From positions 1 to 9,041 of the forward strand of contig JAAYSB010000401.1 of assembly GCA_012518475.1 (NCBI GenBank): a DNA stretch of 9,041 nt. The letters are read 5' to 3'. Below are positions 1 to 5,602 of this stretch, piece after piece (the stretch's first letter is position 1; each line of letters starts with the position of its first letter). A model generated the notes under the pieces. It had not been told where the DNA came from. It saw only the letters and a program-made list of their open reading frames with translations, and ran no database searches. The position numbers and the translations under genes were made by a program. The DNA comes from Intrasporangiaceae bacterium (GTDB lineage: Bacteria; Actinomycetota; Actinomycetes; Actinomycetales; Dermatophilaceae).

Positions 1-1054
1 CGAGGTCGCCCTCCTCCGGGAGGTCGTGGAAGAGGTCCGCGAGCAGCCACATGAGGAAGGTCGAGAACACCTCGGGCTGGTCCTGGATCGCGGGCAGCTC
101 GAGGAGCGAGAGGACGCCCTTGCCGTCGGGTGCGGTGCGGATGAAGTCCGCGCTGTCGAACTCGGGCAGCCCGAAGAACGCGTCCGCGCCCTGGGACCCG
201 AATGCGGTGAGCTCGCGCAGGATCACTCCGGCCGTCGCCGAGGAGATTCCACCGATCTCCTTGAGCTCAGGCTTGCCGGCATCCGACATGAGGAACTGGA
301 CGACCGAGCGAAGGTCGTCGAGGGTGTCCAGCCACAGGCCCTTCTCGTCGGCGTAGTGGAAGATCAGGGTCAGGCTCGACTCCTGGGTCTGGTTGAGTCC
401 CAGCACCTTCGACAGCAGGATCGGGCCGAACTGCGAGACACTGGCCCGGACCGGGATGCCCTTCCCCTGGCCGCCGAGTGCGAAGAACTCCGCCTGGTAT
501 GCGGTGGGCGTCCAGTCCAGACCGATCTCGGCCTTGCGCTTCTCGATGAACGAGTTCATCTCCCCCGGGCTGGCCATCCCGGACAGGTCGCCCTTGATGT
601 CGGCCAGGAAGACCGGCACACCCTGCTCGATGAGCTGCTCCGCCATGAGCTGGAGGGTCTTGGTCTTTCCGGTTCCGGTCGCGCCGGCTACCAGGCCGTG
701 CCTGTTCATCATCGACAGGGGTATGCGCACCGGCGCCGCCGCGAACGCCTCGCCGTCGAGGACAGCGGCTCCGAAGTGCAGGGCCGGCCCGTCGAACGCA
801 TAGCCGTCGCGGATCTCCGCGATGAGGGCGGGCAGCTCTGCGGCGGTCTCAGCGGGCACCTCGGTTGGCTCATCCGCGGGTTCCTCCGTCGCGACAGTCG
901 CGGCGGCCTCGTCAGGCTCCACGGCCTCGGCAGTCTCGGGCGCATCCTCATCGAAGCCGATCCGGGGCACCGGGGAGCGCTTCAGCTCGACCACGGACTC
1001 GGCGGGACCGTCCTGGGAGGGCAGGTCAGGGCTGTTCACTGCGTCGTCACTCAC
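1..1054 (-). CDS. HerA-like DUF853 family ATPase, partial (3' end outside window)
   Basis: An open frame runs on the minus strand from a GTG at 1054 to the window edge, giving about 351 residues with no stop. Residues 124-131 read GATGTGKT, a perfect Walker A P-loop, preceded by MNRHGLVAG. ADIKGDLSGM follows at 151-160. This order and wording match the DUF853 / HerA-like family, such as E. coli YjgR. Later blocks (LGLNQTQESSL, EIGGISSATAGVILREL, FHDLPEEGDL) also fit. Family members run to roughly 500-550 residues, and the Walker B (DEAH-like) lies just past the point where this copy is cut. Known of the family: a predicted P-loop ATPase related to the HerA/FtsK helicases, cytoplasmic, physiological role unclear. 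Residues 1-75 form an acidic Ala/Glu/Pro/Thr-rich leader that YjgR lacks; it is probably disordered. The GTG start is chosen because a -10 box ends 6 nt upstream, although the frame is open further upstream. Divergent from the gene at 1185. Confidence 0.9.
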   Translation of the reverse strand, partial: MSDDAVNSPDLPSQDGPAESVVELKRSPVPRIGFDEDAPETAEAVEPDEAAATVATEEPADEPTEVPAETAAELPALIAEIRDGYAFDGPALHFGAAVLDGEAFAAAPVRIPLSMMNRHGLVAGATGTGKTKTLQLMAEQLIEQGVPVFLADIKGDLSGMASPGEMNSFIEKRKAEIGLDWTPTAYQAEFFALGGQGKGIPVRASVSQFGPILLSKVLGLNQTQESSLTLIFHYADEKGLWLDTLDDLRSVVQFLMSDAGKPELKEIGGISSATAGVILRELTAFGSQGADAFFGLPEFDSADFIRTAPDGKGVLSLLELPAIQDQPEVFSTFLMWLLADLFHDLPEEGDL

Positions 1055-1060
1055 GCACTC

Positions 1061-1066
1061 AGGGTA
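1061..1066 (-). promoter_or_regulatory. -10 box of a leaderless promoter for the HerA-like gene
   Basis: Read on the minus strand the hexamer is TACCCT (TANNNT). It is followed by 6 nt and then the GTG start at 1054, so transcription should begin at or beside the start codon. No good -35 element and no well-spaced Shine-Dalgarno is visible; a GGGAG lies too far upstream. The promoter is inferred from geometry only. Confidence 0.5.
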
Positions 1067-1172
1067 GTCACTCCCGGTCGACGACCGCTGCGCCCCGTCT
1101 CCATAACTTGCGTTTCGATAACGACCTCATCGGCTCCGAAGGGATGGCGAGTCGGGACCGGCGCATACCTCG

Positions 1173-1178
1173 TAGGCT
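1173..1178 (+). promoter_or_regulatory. -10 box of a leaderless promoter for the ParB-like gene
   Basis: TAGGCT ends 6 nt before the GTG at 1185, which predicts a transcript that starts on the start codon. There is no purine-rich ribosome binding site in the 20 nt before the GTG. The -35 region (about 1150-1155) is unlike consensus. Together with the minus-strand -10 at 1061-1066 this makes a compact divergent promoter region of 130 bp. Confidence 0.5.
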
Positions 1179-1184
1179 GCCCTG

Positions 1185-1481
1185 GTGATCTTCAAGGCCG
1201 TCGGCGACTCCCGCCCCTATCCCGACCACGGACGGGTGACGCCCAAGGACTGGGCGGATGTCCCGCCCCGGCTGGTCCGCCTGGACGACCTGGTCACGAC
1301 GAAGCGGAGTATTGACGTCGGCAACCTGTTGTCGGAGGACTCGACCTTCTACGGCGACCTGTTCGCCCACGTCGTCGACTACAAGGGCGAGCTCTATCTC
1401 GAGGAGGGCCTGCACCGAGCGCTACGCGCCGCGCTCCAGCAACGGTCCACCCTCCATGCCAGAGTGCTTGTCCTTCACTAA
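1185..1481 (+). CDS. Small conserved actinobacterial protein with ParB-like fold signature
   Basis: 98 residues starting MIFKAVGDSRPYPDHG. The middle reads VRLDDLVTTKRSIDVGNLL, followed by GELYLEEGLHRALRAAL at 68-84. The order 'hydrophobic strand, LV-T-R, then Y-x-x-(D/E)-G-x-HR-x-x-A' resembles the N-terminal ParB/sulfiredoxin-type domain, whose signature is DGHHR. Here the first His of that motif is Leu. No helix-turn-helix follows, so it is not a complete partition protein. From memory, small proteins of this type are sometimes auto-annotated as VapB-like antitoxins in actinobacteria, but no PIN-domain toxin is adjacent and I do not support that name. The GTG start is fixed by the -10 box 6 nt upstream. 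42 bp separate it from the LytR_C gene in the same direction, so co-transcription is likely. Existence is well supported; function is unknown. Confidence 0.8.
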   Translation: MIFKAVGDSRPYPDHGRVTPKDWADVPPRLVRLDDLVTTKRSIDVGNLLSEDSTFYGDLFAHVVDYKGELYLEEGLHRALRAALQQRSTLHARVLVLH

Positions 1482-1523
1482 GGTTGCTACCGGAAACAGA
1501 ACGGGCAGGACGAGAGCGGAGCG

Positions 1524-2096
1524 ATGAGCGAGTACGTCTACGAGAGCGGGATGTCGACGCAGCGGCGCAAGCAGCGGCGCACGGCCATCACGCTGATGCT
1601 CACCCTGCTGCTGCTCTTCGGCGCGTTCTGGTGGGCCTGGGCCTACATCCGGGTCGGCGATGAGGTCGGTGCCGAGGACGGCAACACTGGACCGGTGAGC
1701 GAAGACGGCTGTATCGACGCGAAGAATGTGACGTTCAACGTCTACAACGCGACTCCTCGCCCCGGCCTTGCCAAGTCAGCAGCCGATGCCTTGACCGCCG
1801 CCGGCTTCACGGTGGGGGCCGTCGCCAACGACCCTGAGCGAAAGCAGTTGCCCGGAAACGCCGAGATCCGGTTCGGGGCAGACGGCGAGCCCTACGCCCT
1901 GTCATTCCGCGACGACTACGCCCAGGTTGTCTCCATGACCCCCGACGAACGCACCGGCACGACGGTCGATGTGGTGCTCGGCGACACCTTCCAGGGCTGG
2001 GGTCCCTTCCCCCCGACGGGACCGTGCGGAGACCAGGCTACGGCCCCGACCTCGAACCCGGCGCCTGGAACCACAGCCTCCTCAGACGGTGACTGA
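1524..2096 (+). CDS. LytR C-terminal domain (LytR_C) membrane-anchored protein
   Basis: 190 residues. A short basic cytoplasmic segment (RRKQRR at 14-19) precedes one hydrophobic helix at about 21-42, so the bulk lies outside the membrane. Residues 67-155 fit the LytR_C domain: VTFNVYNATPRPGLAKSAAD carries the typical N-x-(T)-x-R-x-GLA block, followed by the GF-V motif and an FG/AL-F--D region, ending in TVDVVLGD. Two cysteines (63 and 168) bracket the domain and could form a disulfide. The C-terminal 20 residues are Pro/Thr/Ser-rich. LytR_C domains are found at the end of LCP wall-polymer ligases and as stand-alone anchored proteins in actinobacteria, one of which in M. tuberculosis (Rv2700) is linked to cell-envelope integrity. 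No LCP catalytic domain is present here. The ATG has a modest upstream purine stretch (GAGAGCGGAGCG). The stop codon lies inside the start of the next gene. Confidence 0.85.
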   Translation: MSEYVYESGMSTQRRKQRRTAITLMLTLLLLFGAFWWAWAYIRVGDEVGAEDGNTGPVSEDGCIDAKNVTFNVYNATPRPGLAKSAADALTAAGFTVGAVANDPERKQLPGNAEIRFGADGEPYALSFRDDYAQVVSMTPDERTGTTVDVVLGDTFQGWGPFPPTGPCGDQATAPTSNPAPGTTASSDGD

Positions 2097-2982
2097 CGAC
2101 TCTCCCGCTGCCAAGGCCGTCGAGGTCGCCCTTCCCAGCGACGCGACCGCCGGCGAGGCCTTCCAGATCGCGATGGACGCGTGTCTGGAGCATCTCGCGC
2201 CGAACGTGGCCTGTTGGCTGAGCACCGAGCACCCGGACTGCCTCCATCAGACGCGGGTCTCGACCCGACGCCTCCGGGCGCTGTTCTCCCTCCTGCGCAC
2301 CCTGGTCCGCGACGACCCGGAGCTCCAGGACATCAAGGCGCGCCTGCGGCTCATCCTCGTGCCGCTCGGCCCGGCACGCGACCTCGATGTCGCCCTGCAA
2401 CGGGCGCAGGACAACGGGTGGTCGGCGGCCGATCTCACCCGACTCCGCGACGCGCGCACCACGGCGTATGCTGGCGCCCGGCAGGTGCTCGAGAGCGCCG
2501 CGTGGCGGCAGGTCTGGGAGGACCTGGCAATGTGGCGGTATGCGTCGGGCTGGCTCGACCACGTCGCCGACCTGCGCGACAGTCCGGCCCGTGCCACCAC
2601 CGACGCTGCGCTGGACCGCCGATATCGCCGGATCGTCGAGGCGGGCCCGCACCTGCTCACGATGTCCGACTACCAGCTCCACCGCATCCGCATCGAAGGC
2701 AAGAAGCTCCGCTACGGCTGCCAGTTCTTCGACACCCTGTACGCAGCCGGCGAGGTGGTCGGCGCCGACGGCGCGACGCTGAGCGTCCCGCTGCACTACG
2801 CCGAGACTGTCGCCGCGCTCCAGGACGCGTTCGGTGCGTTCAACGACGACGCAGTGGCCCGCGAGCTGCGTGAACGCCTCGGGCTGGAGTCCAGGGACGA
2901 GCACGAGATCCCGACGCGGCTCGACTGCCTGGCCGCCTGGCAGGCGGTCGTGGACCTCGACCCGTTCTGGCGGACGACCTAG
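2089..2982 (+). CDS. CHAD domain-containing protein
   Basis: 297 residues from a GTG that overlaps the upstream stop by 8 nt, which suggests translational coupling. The frame is open further upstream, but that part lies inside the LytR_C gene. Both halves of a CHAD (conserved histidine alpha-helical) domain are present. The first has H53-QTRVSTRRLRALFSLLR with R56, R60, R61 and R63, followed by LGPARDLDV. The second has YQLHRIRIEGKKLRYG with H198, R199, R201, K205, K206 and R208. These His/Arg/Lys side chains form the basic cavity that binds inorganic polyphosphate in characterised CHAD proteins. CHAD is often fused or adjacent to a CYTH triphosphatase or polyphosphate kinase; neither is seen here. 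The protein has no signal peptide or membrane helix, so it is cytoplasmic. Likely role, by inference: polyphosphate-granule or polyphosphate-associated protein. Its TAG stop overlaps the stop of the convergent racemase gene. Confidence 0.88.
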   Translation: MTDDSPAAKAVEVALPSDATAGEAFQIAMDACLEHLAPNVACWLSTEHPDCLHQTRVSTRRLRALFSLLRTLVRDDPELQDIKARLRLILVPLGPARDLDVALQRAQDNGWSAADLTRLRDARTTAYAGARQVLESAAWRQVWEDLAMWRYASGWLDHVADLRDSPARATTDAALDRRYRRIVEAGPHLLTMSDYQLHRIRIEGKKLRYGCQFFDTLYAAGEVVGADGATLSVPLHYAETVAALQDAFGAFNDDAVARELRERLGLESRDEHEIPTRLDCLAAWQAVVDLDPFWRTT

Positions 2983-4052
2983 GAATTCTTGCCGGGTCGA
3001 GGCGGTTCGATCGAGTCGGGTCCGCTGAAGCGCGGTGCGACGCGCGGGAGCACGGCTCCCCCTTCCTCGGCGAAGACACCGCGCGCAGCGAGGTGCGGGT
3101 GGGTCGTGGACTCCTTGAGCGTGAGCACCGGGGCGACGCAGGCATCGGTCGCCTCGAAGTGGGACGCCCACTCATCGCGGGTGCGGGTCGCGAAGGCCTC
3201 GGCGAAGGCGGCTCGCATCGCCGGCCAGCTCGAGAGGTTCTCCTGGGAGATCTGGTCCTCGGCGAAGCGCGCGGTGAGGTCGAGGCCCGACACGAGGGCC
3301 GCATAGAACTGTGGCTCGAGGGCACCCACGGCGACGAAGCCACCGTCAAAGCAGCGATAGGTCGAGTAGAACGGGGCGCCACCGTCGAGCAGGTTCGAGC
3401 CGCGGCGCTGCGACCACATCCCCTGAGCAGCCAGGCCGTGCAGCATCGTGGCGAGCGATGCGGCCCCGTCGACCATCGCTGCGTCGACCACCTGGCCCGA
3501 TCCGGTCTTCTCCCGCTCGAGAAGGGCGGCGAGGATGCCGACCACGAGGAACAGCGAGCCGCCGCCGAAGTCGGCGAGCAGGTTCGCCGGTGGCAGCGGC
3601 TGCTCGGGCGAGCCGGCGAGGTGCAGGACCCCGGCGATCGCCGCATACGTGATGTCGTGCCCGGCCCGCTCGGCGAGCGGGCCGTCCTGGCCCCACCCGG
3701 TCATCCGTGCATACACGATCCGCGGGTAGCGGCGCTGGACCTCACGCGGTCCCAGACCGAGTCGCTCCATCGCGCCCGGGCGCAGACCCTCGACGAGGAC
3801 GTCTGCCTTGCGGAGCAGATCGAGCAGCTCGCGGCGGCCGGCGTCGCTCTTGAGGTCGACTGTCCTCGCGGGGCGGCCGACGGTGAGGGCAGTCCCGACA
3901 CCCGTGAGCGGTCCGGACTCGGGTCGGGTGACCCGCAGGACGTCGGCGCCGAGGCCGGCGAGCAGTCGGCACGCGTAGGGCACCGGGCCGAGGCCGTCGA
4001 TCTCCACGACCCGGACACCCTTGAGGGGCTGATGCCCGAGATGACCTGTCAT
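2979..4052 (-). CDS. mcr: Alpha-methylacyl-CoA racemase (CaiB/BaiF family III CoA-transferase fold)
   Basis: 357 residues, near the usual ~360 of bacterial alpha-methylacyl-CoA racemases (AMACR/MCR). These enzymes interconvert (R)- and (S)-2-methylacyl-CoA esters so that branched-chain fatty acyl-CoAs can enter beta-oxidation. The sequence follows M. tuberculosis MCR closely, as I recall it: LKGVRVVEIDGLGPVP, then EGLRPGAMERLGLGP, YARMTGWGQDGPLA, AGHDITY, LLADFGGGS, GSGQVVDAAMVDG, LLDGGAPFYSTY, ALEPQFYAAL and DACVAPVLTL. The catalytic set known for MCR (Arg91, His126, Asp156, Glu241) maps to R91, H132, D161 and E246, all intact. It starts 10 nt after the fgd stop, so the two genes are one operon. 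The ATG at 4052 is preferred because GAAAG lies 7 nt upstream; a GTG directly before it (4055) would add one residue. A different acyl-CoA transferase specificity is possible, but the AMACR motif set is strong. Confidence 0.9.
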   Translation of the reverse strand: MTGHLGHQPLKGVRVVEIDGLGPVPYACRLLAGLGADVLRVTRPESGPLTGVGTALTVGRPARTVDLKSDAGRRELLDLLRKADVLVEGLRPGAMERLGLGPREVQRRYPRIVYARMTGWGQDGPLAERAGHDITYAAIAGVLHLAGSPEQPLPPANLLADFGGGSLFLVVGILAALLEREKTGSGQVVDAAMVDGAASLATMLHGLAAQGMWSQRRGSNLLDGGAPFYSTYRCFDGGFVAVGALEPQFYAALVSGLDLTARFAEDQISQENLSSWPAMRAAFAEAFATRTRDEWASHFEATDACVAPVLTLKESTTHPHLAARGVFAEEGGAVLPRVAPRFSGPDSIEPPRPGKNS

Positions 4053-4062
4053 CACTGCACTT

Positions 4063-5100
4063 TCAGATGGTGAGGGTGGCGGGCTGGAGCTCTCGCAGTC
4101 CGGGGAGGACCTGGTCGGCGAAGGTGGTCAGGAAGCGTTCCTGGTCATCGCCGGGGGCGTGGACGACGAGGTGGGTGAAGCCGAGGTCGGTGTACTCCTT
4201 GACCGCGGCGACAACCTCGTCGGGGTTGCTGGAGACGATCCACCGTTTGGCGATCTGCTCGATCGGCAACGCATCCGCGAGGCGTTCCATCTCGGCTGGG
4301 GAGTCCACGGTGTGCTTCTGCTCCGCGGACAGCGACAGCGGCGCCCAGAAGCGGGTGTTCTCCAGCGCCCGGTCCGCGTCAGGGTCCCAGGAGATCTTCA
4401 TCTCGATCATCCGGTCGATACCTTGCGGGTCGCGGTCCTTCTTGCCTGCGCCCTCGACCAGACCCGGCACCAGAGCGTCGGCGTACAGCTCCCGCCCCTT
4501 CCCGGAGGTGCAGATCATCCCGTCGCCGTACCGACCGGCGTAGCGGGCCATCATCGGCCCACCGGCTGCGATATACACCGGAATCTGCTCCTGTGGCCGG
4601 TCATAGATGACCGCGCCCTTGGTCGAGTAGAACTCCCCCTCGAAGTCGACCGGCTCCCCCTCCCACAACAACCGCAACAGCTCCACCGCCTCCCGAAGAC
4701 GCGCGAACCGCTCCTTGAACTCCGGCCACGCGTCGCCCTCCAGCGATCCGACGGCGACCTCGTTCAACGCCTCCCCCGTCCCCACACCGGCGATCACCCG
4801 CCCCGGCGCCAGACACCCCAACGTCGCATAGTGCTGGGCGATCACCGCCGGGTTGTACCGGAATGTCGGCGTCAGTACCGACGTCCCCAGCTGCACCCGC
4901 TCGGTACGCGCCGCCACGTAGCCGAGCCACGTCAACGCATTCGGCGAATGACCACCCGTGACCCGCCACGGCTGGAAATGATCACTGATCGTCACCGAAT
5001 CAAGACCCACCCCCTCCGCCAGCACCGCAAACCCCGCCAACCGCACCGGGTCGAACTGCTCAGCAGAAGCCTTATAACCAATCCGCAGAGGAAGACTCAT
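4063..5100 (-). CDS. fgd: F420-dependent glucose-6-phosphate dehydrogenase
   Basis: 345 residues of the luciferase-like (LLM) TIM-barrel family. It oxidises glucose-6-phosphate to 6-phosphogluconolactone while reducing coenzyme F420, and so supplies F420H2 to cytoplasmic reductases. The start (LRIGYKASAEQF), SDHFQPWR, TSVLTPTFRYNPAVIAQ, GVGTGEALNE, AWPEFKERFARLRE, VYIAAGGP, CTSGKG, NTRFWAPLSL, AEQKH and ADALPIEQIAKRWIV match mycobacterial FGD almost word for word. Residues important in M. tuberculosis FGD1 (His40, Trp44, Glu109, Lys198, Lys259, Arg283) appear as H41, W45, E110, K201, K262 and R286, so both the F420 site and the sugar-phosphate site are intact. That separates it from other LLM oxidoreductases. 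First gene of an operon with the racemase. The ATG is fixed by a -10 box 6 nt upstream. Odd: the first ~two thirds use many G/T-ending codons (GGT, GCG, TTG, CGG), unlike its neighbours and unlike its own C-ending 3' end. Confidence 0.95.
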   Translation of the reverse strand: MSLPLRIGYKASAEQFDPVRLAGFAVLAEGVGLDSVTISDHFQPWRVTGGHSPNALTWLGYVAARTERVQLGTSVLTPTFRYNPAVIAQHYATLGCLAPGRVIAGVGTGEALNEVAVGSLEGDAWPEFKERFARLREAVELLRLLWEGEPVDFEGEFYSTKGAVIYDRPQEQIPVYIAAGGPMMARYAGRYGDGMICTSGKGRELYADALVPGLVEGAGKKDRDPQGIDRMIEMKISWDPDADRALENTRFWAPLSLSAEQKHTVDSPAEMERLADALPIEQIAKRWIVSSNPDEVVAAVKEYTDLGFTHLVVHAPGDDQERFLTTFADQVLPGLRELQPATLTI

Positions 5101-5106
5101 GTCGCC

Positions 5107-5112
5107 ACCCTA
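5107..5112 (-). promoter_or_regulatory. -10 box of a leaderless promoter for the fgd operon
   Basis: Minus-strand TAGGGT is followed by GGCGAC and then the ATG at 5100. The 6-nt gap places the start of transcription on the ATG. The GGTGG inside this stretch could alternatively act as a weak ribosome binding site if transcription began further upstream. No convincing -35 is seen. Confidence 0.5.
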
Positions 5113-5229
5113 GTGCGGTGAGGCGAGCGCTGATGGCCCGGCCGGGCAGGCCTGTGGATCCACGGATGACGACGCGCGGCATGGATCGATCTGGGCGTCT
5201 CGGATTTAGTGGGAGGACGCCATCTCAGG

Positions 5230-5235
5230 TACCCT
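5230..5235 (+). promoter_or_regulatory. -10 box for tRNA-Ser
   Basis: TACCCT ends 7 nt before the first base of the mature tRNA, so the predicted transcription start (5241-5243) leaves a 5' leader of 0-2 nt. A weak candidate -35 (TTAGTG, 5206-5211) lies 18 bp upstream. The 142-bp region 5101-5242 between fgd and the tRNA holds only these two divergent promoters as far as I can see. Confidence 0.45.
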
Positions 5236-5242
5236 CGTCGGC

Positions 5243-5332
5243 GGTGGCGTGTCCGAGCGGCCTAAGGAGCACGCCTCGAAAGCGTGTGAGGGTGCAAGCC
5301 CTCCGTGGGTTCAAATCCCACCGCCACCGCCA
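5243..5332 (+). tRNA. tRNA-Ser (anticodon CGA), CCA encoded
   Basis: A complete class II tRNA folds by hand. The acceptor is GGTGGCG (5243-5249) with CGCCACC (5322-5328). The D-stem is TCC/GGA. The anticodon stem CACGC (5270-5274) / GCGTG (5282-5286) encloses loop CTCGAAA, with anticodon CGA at 5277-5279, which reads the serine codon UCG. The long variable arm GAGGG (5288-5292) / CCCTC (5299-5303), with a 6-nt loop, is typical of tRNA-Ser. The T-arm is GTGGG/CCCAC around TTCAAAT (5310-5316). G5329 is the discriminator expected for serine, and CCA is encoded at 5330-5332. All stems are perfect. UCG is a commonly used serine codon at this base composition, so the gene should be functional and important. 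Confidence 0.98.
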
Positions 5333-5388
5333 GCCAGATGAGATGCCCCGGGAGCGTGCGACCGGGGCCTTCTCATGTGGCGGTGGCG
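5322..5388 (+). repeat. Inverted repeat: tRNA-Ser 3' end and a downstream copy
   Basis: The last 11 nt of the tRNA including CCA, CGCCACCGCCA (5322-5332), are repeated exactly in inverted orientation at 5378-5388 (TGGCGGTGGCG), flanking the terminator hairpin. The same downstream stretch is also a 10-nt direct repeat (GGCGGTGGCG) of the DNA at 5240-5249, that is, the 5' strand of the tRNA acceptor plus three preceding bases. A transcript reading past the terminator could therefore pair its 3' part with the tRNA 3' end instead of the normal acceptor strand. Confidence 0.75.
5338..5376 (+). terminator. Rho-independent-like terminator after tRNA-Ser
   Basis: ATGAGA (5338-5343) pairs with TCTCAT (5371-5376), and GCCCCGG (5345-5351) pairs with CCGGGGC (5362-5368), around a 10-nt loop with a small internal bulge. 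That gives 13 base pairs, 6 nt downstream of the tRNA CCA. There is no proper U-tract, which is common for actinobacterial terminators. It sits right after the only plus-strand gene here, so the role is likely. Confidence 0.7.
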
Positions 5389-5427
5389 AGGGCGATGCCG
5401 GGAGTCGGTTGCTAGCGCCACGAAGGA

Positions 5428-5454
5428 GTGGGAGAGCCGACGTCGGCGTCCCAC
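5428..5454. repeat. 27-nt near-perfect palindrome
   Basis: The centre is a perfect 12-nt palindrome, GCCGACGTCGGC (5436-5447). It is flanked by GTGGGA (5428-5433) and its complement TCCCAC (5449-5454), with 2 nt and 1 nt unpaired between inner and outer arms. As DNA it could bind a dimeric protein. As RNA it can only fold as a hairpin with the central bases open. No T-run follows on either strand. Confidence 0.6.
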
Positions 5455-5526
5455 CGCAGCCCCGGCGAGTGACAGCCCCGCGACCTGAGACTTCGCCGGC
5501 GCCGGTAAAGGTGCGGAACTGTCGCG

Positions 5527-5554
5527 GAAACTCGCCACCGACGCGGCGATTTTC
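5527..5554. terminator. Probable bidirectional terminator, mainly for the haem oxygenase gene
   Basis: GAAA-C-TCGCC (5527-5536), loop of 8 nt, then GGCGA-T-TTTC (5545-5554). This makes 9 pairs with one C/T mismatch and short A/T-rich outer arms that act as T-runs in both directions. It lies about 50 bp past the stop of the minus-strand gene at 5603. On the plus strand it could back up the tRNA terminator. Confidence 0.5.
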
Positions 5555-5602
5555 ACGTCACGGGCGAGCTTCCGCGCCAACCGAGCGGGCAGCTCGACCA
5601 GG

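Larger units (their letters stand above)
5389..5602. other. Non-coding stretch between tRNA-Ser and the haem oxygenase gene
   Basis: About 210 bp with no gene that I can support. It holds a 27-nt near-palindrome (5428-5454) and a hairpin with T-rich flank (5527-5554), both listed separately. A minus-strand frame reads a plausible-looking amphipathic segment (DLVELPARLARKLARDVKIA) near 5550-5610, but it lacks a good start and runs on through the tRNA gene. I see no copy of the tRNA 3' end in direct orientation and no integrase, so there is no sign of an integrated element. Confidence 0.5.

Noticed and set aside
26..1315. Long plus-strand open frame of 429 codons
   Set aside because: Antisense to the HerA-like gene and overlapping the ParB-like gene; its Arg/Gly/Leu/Val-rich product has no recognisable motif. 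Open only because of GC-rich wobble positions.
1185..1481. VapB-type antitoxin of a toxin-antitoxin pair
   Set aside because: No PIN-domain or other toxin-like gene is adjacent, and the motif pattern fits a ParB-like fold better.
1468..1493. Promoter between the ParB-like and LytR_C genes (TTGTCC and TACCGG)
   Set aside because: Spacing is only 14 bp and the -10 lacks the final T, so co-transcription from upstream is more likely.
2038..3171. Minus-strand open frame of 377 codons
   Set aside because: Antisense shadow of the CHAD gene that also runs into the racemase gene in another frame; low-complexity Arg/Gly/Val product.
3093..4073. Plus-strand open frame of 326 codons
   Set aside because: Antisense shadow of the racemase, whose catalytic motifs are all intact on the minus strand.
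4159..5121. Plus-strand open frame of 320 codons
   Set aside because: Antisense to fgd, which matches FGD over its full length; the opposite product is Arg/His/Pro-rich without motifs.
5243..5602. Integrative element at the tRNA-Ser gene
   Set aside because: No integrase, no direct repeat of the tRNA 3' end and only about 270 bp before the next ordinary chromosomal gene.
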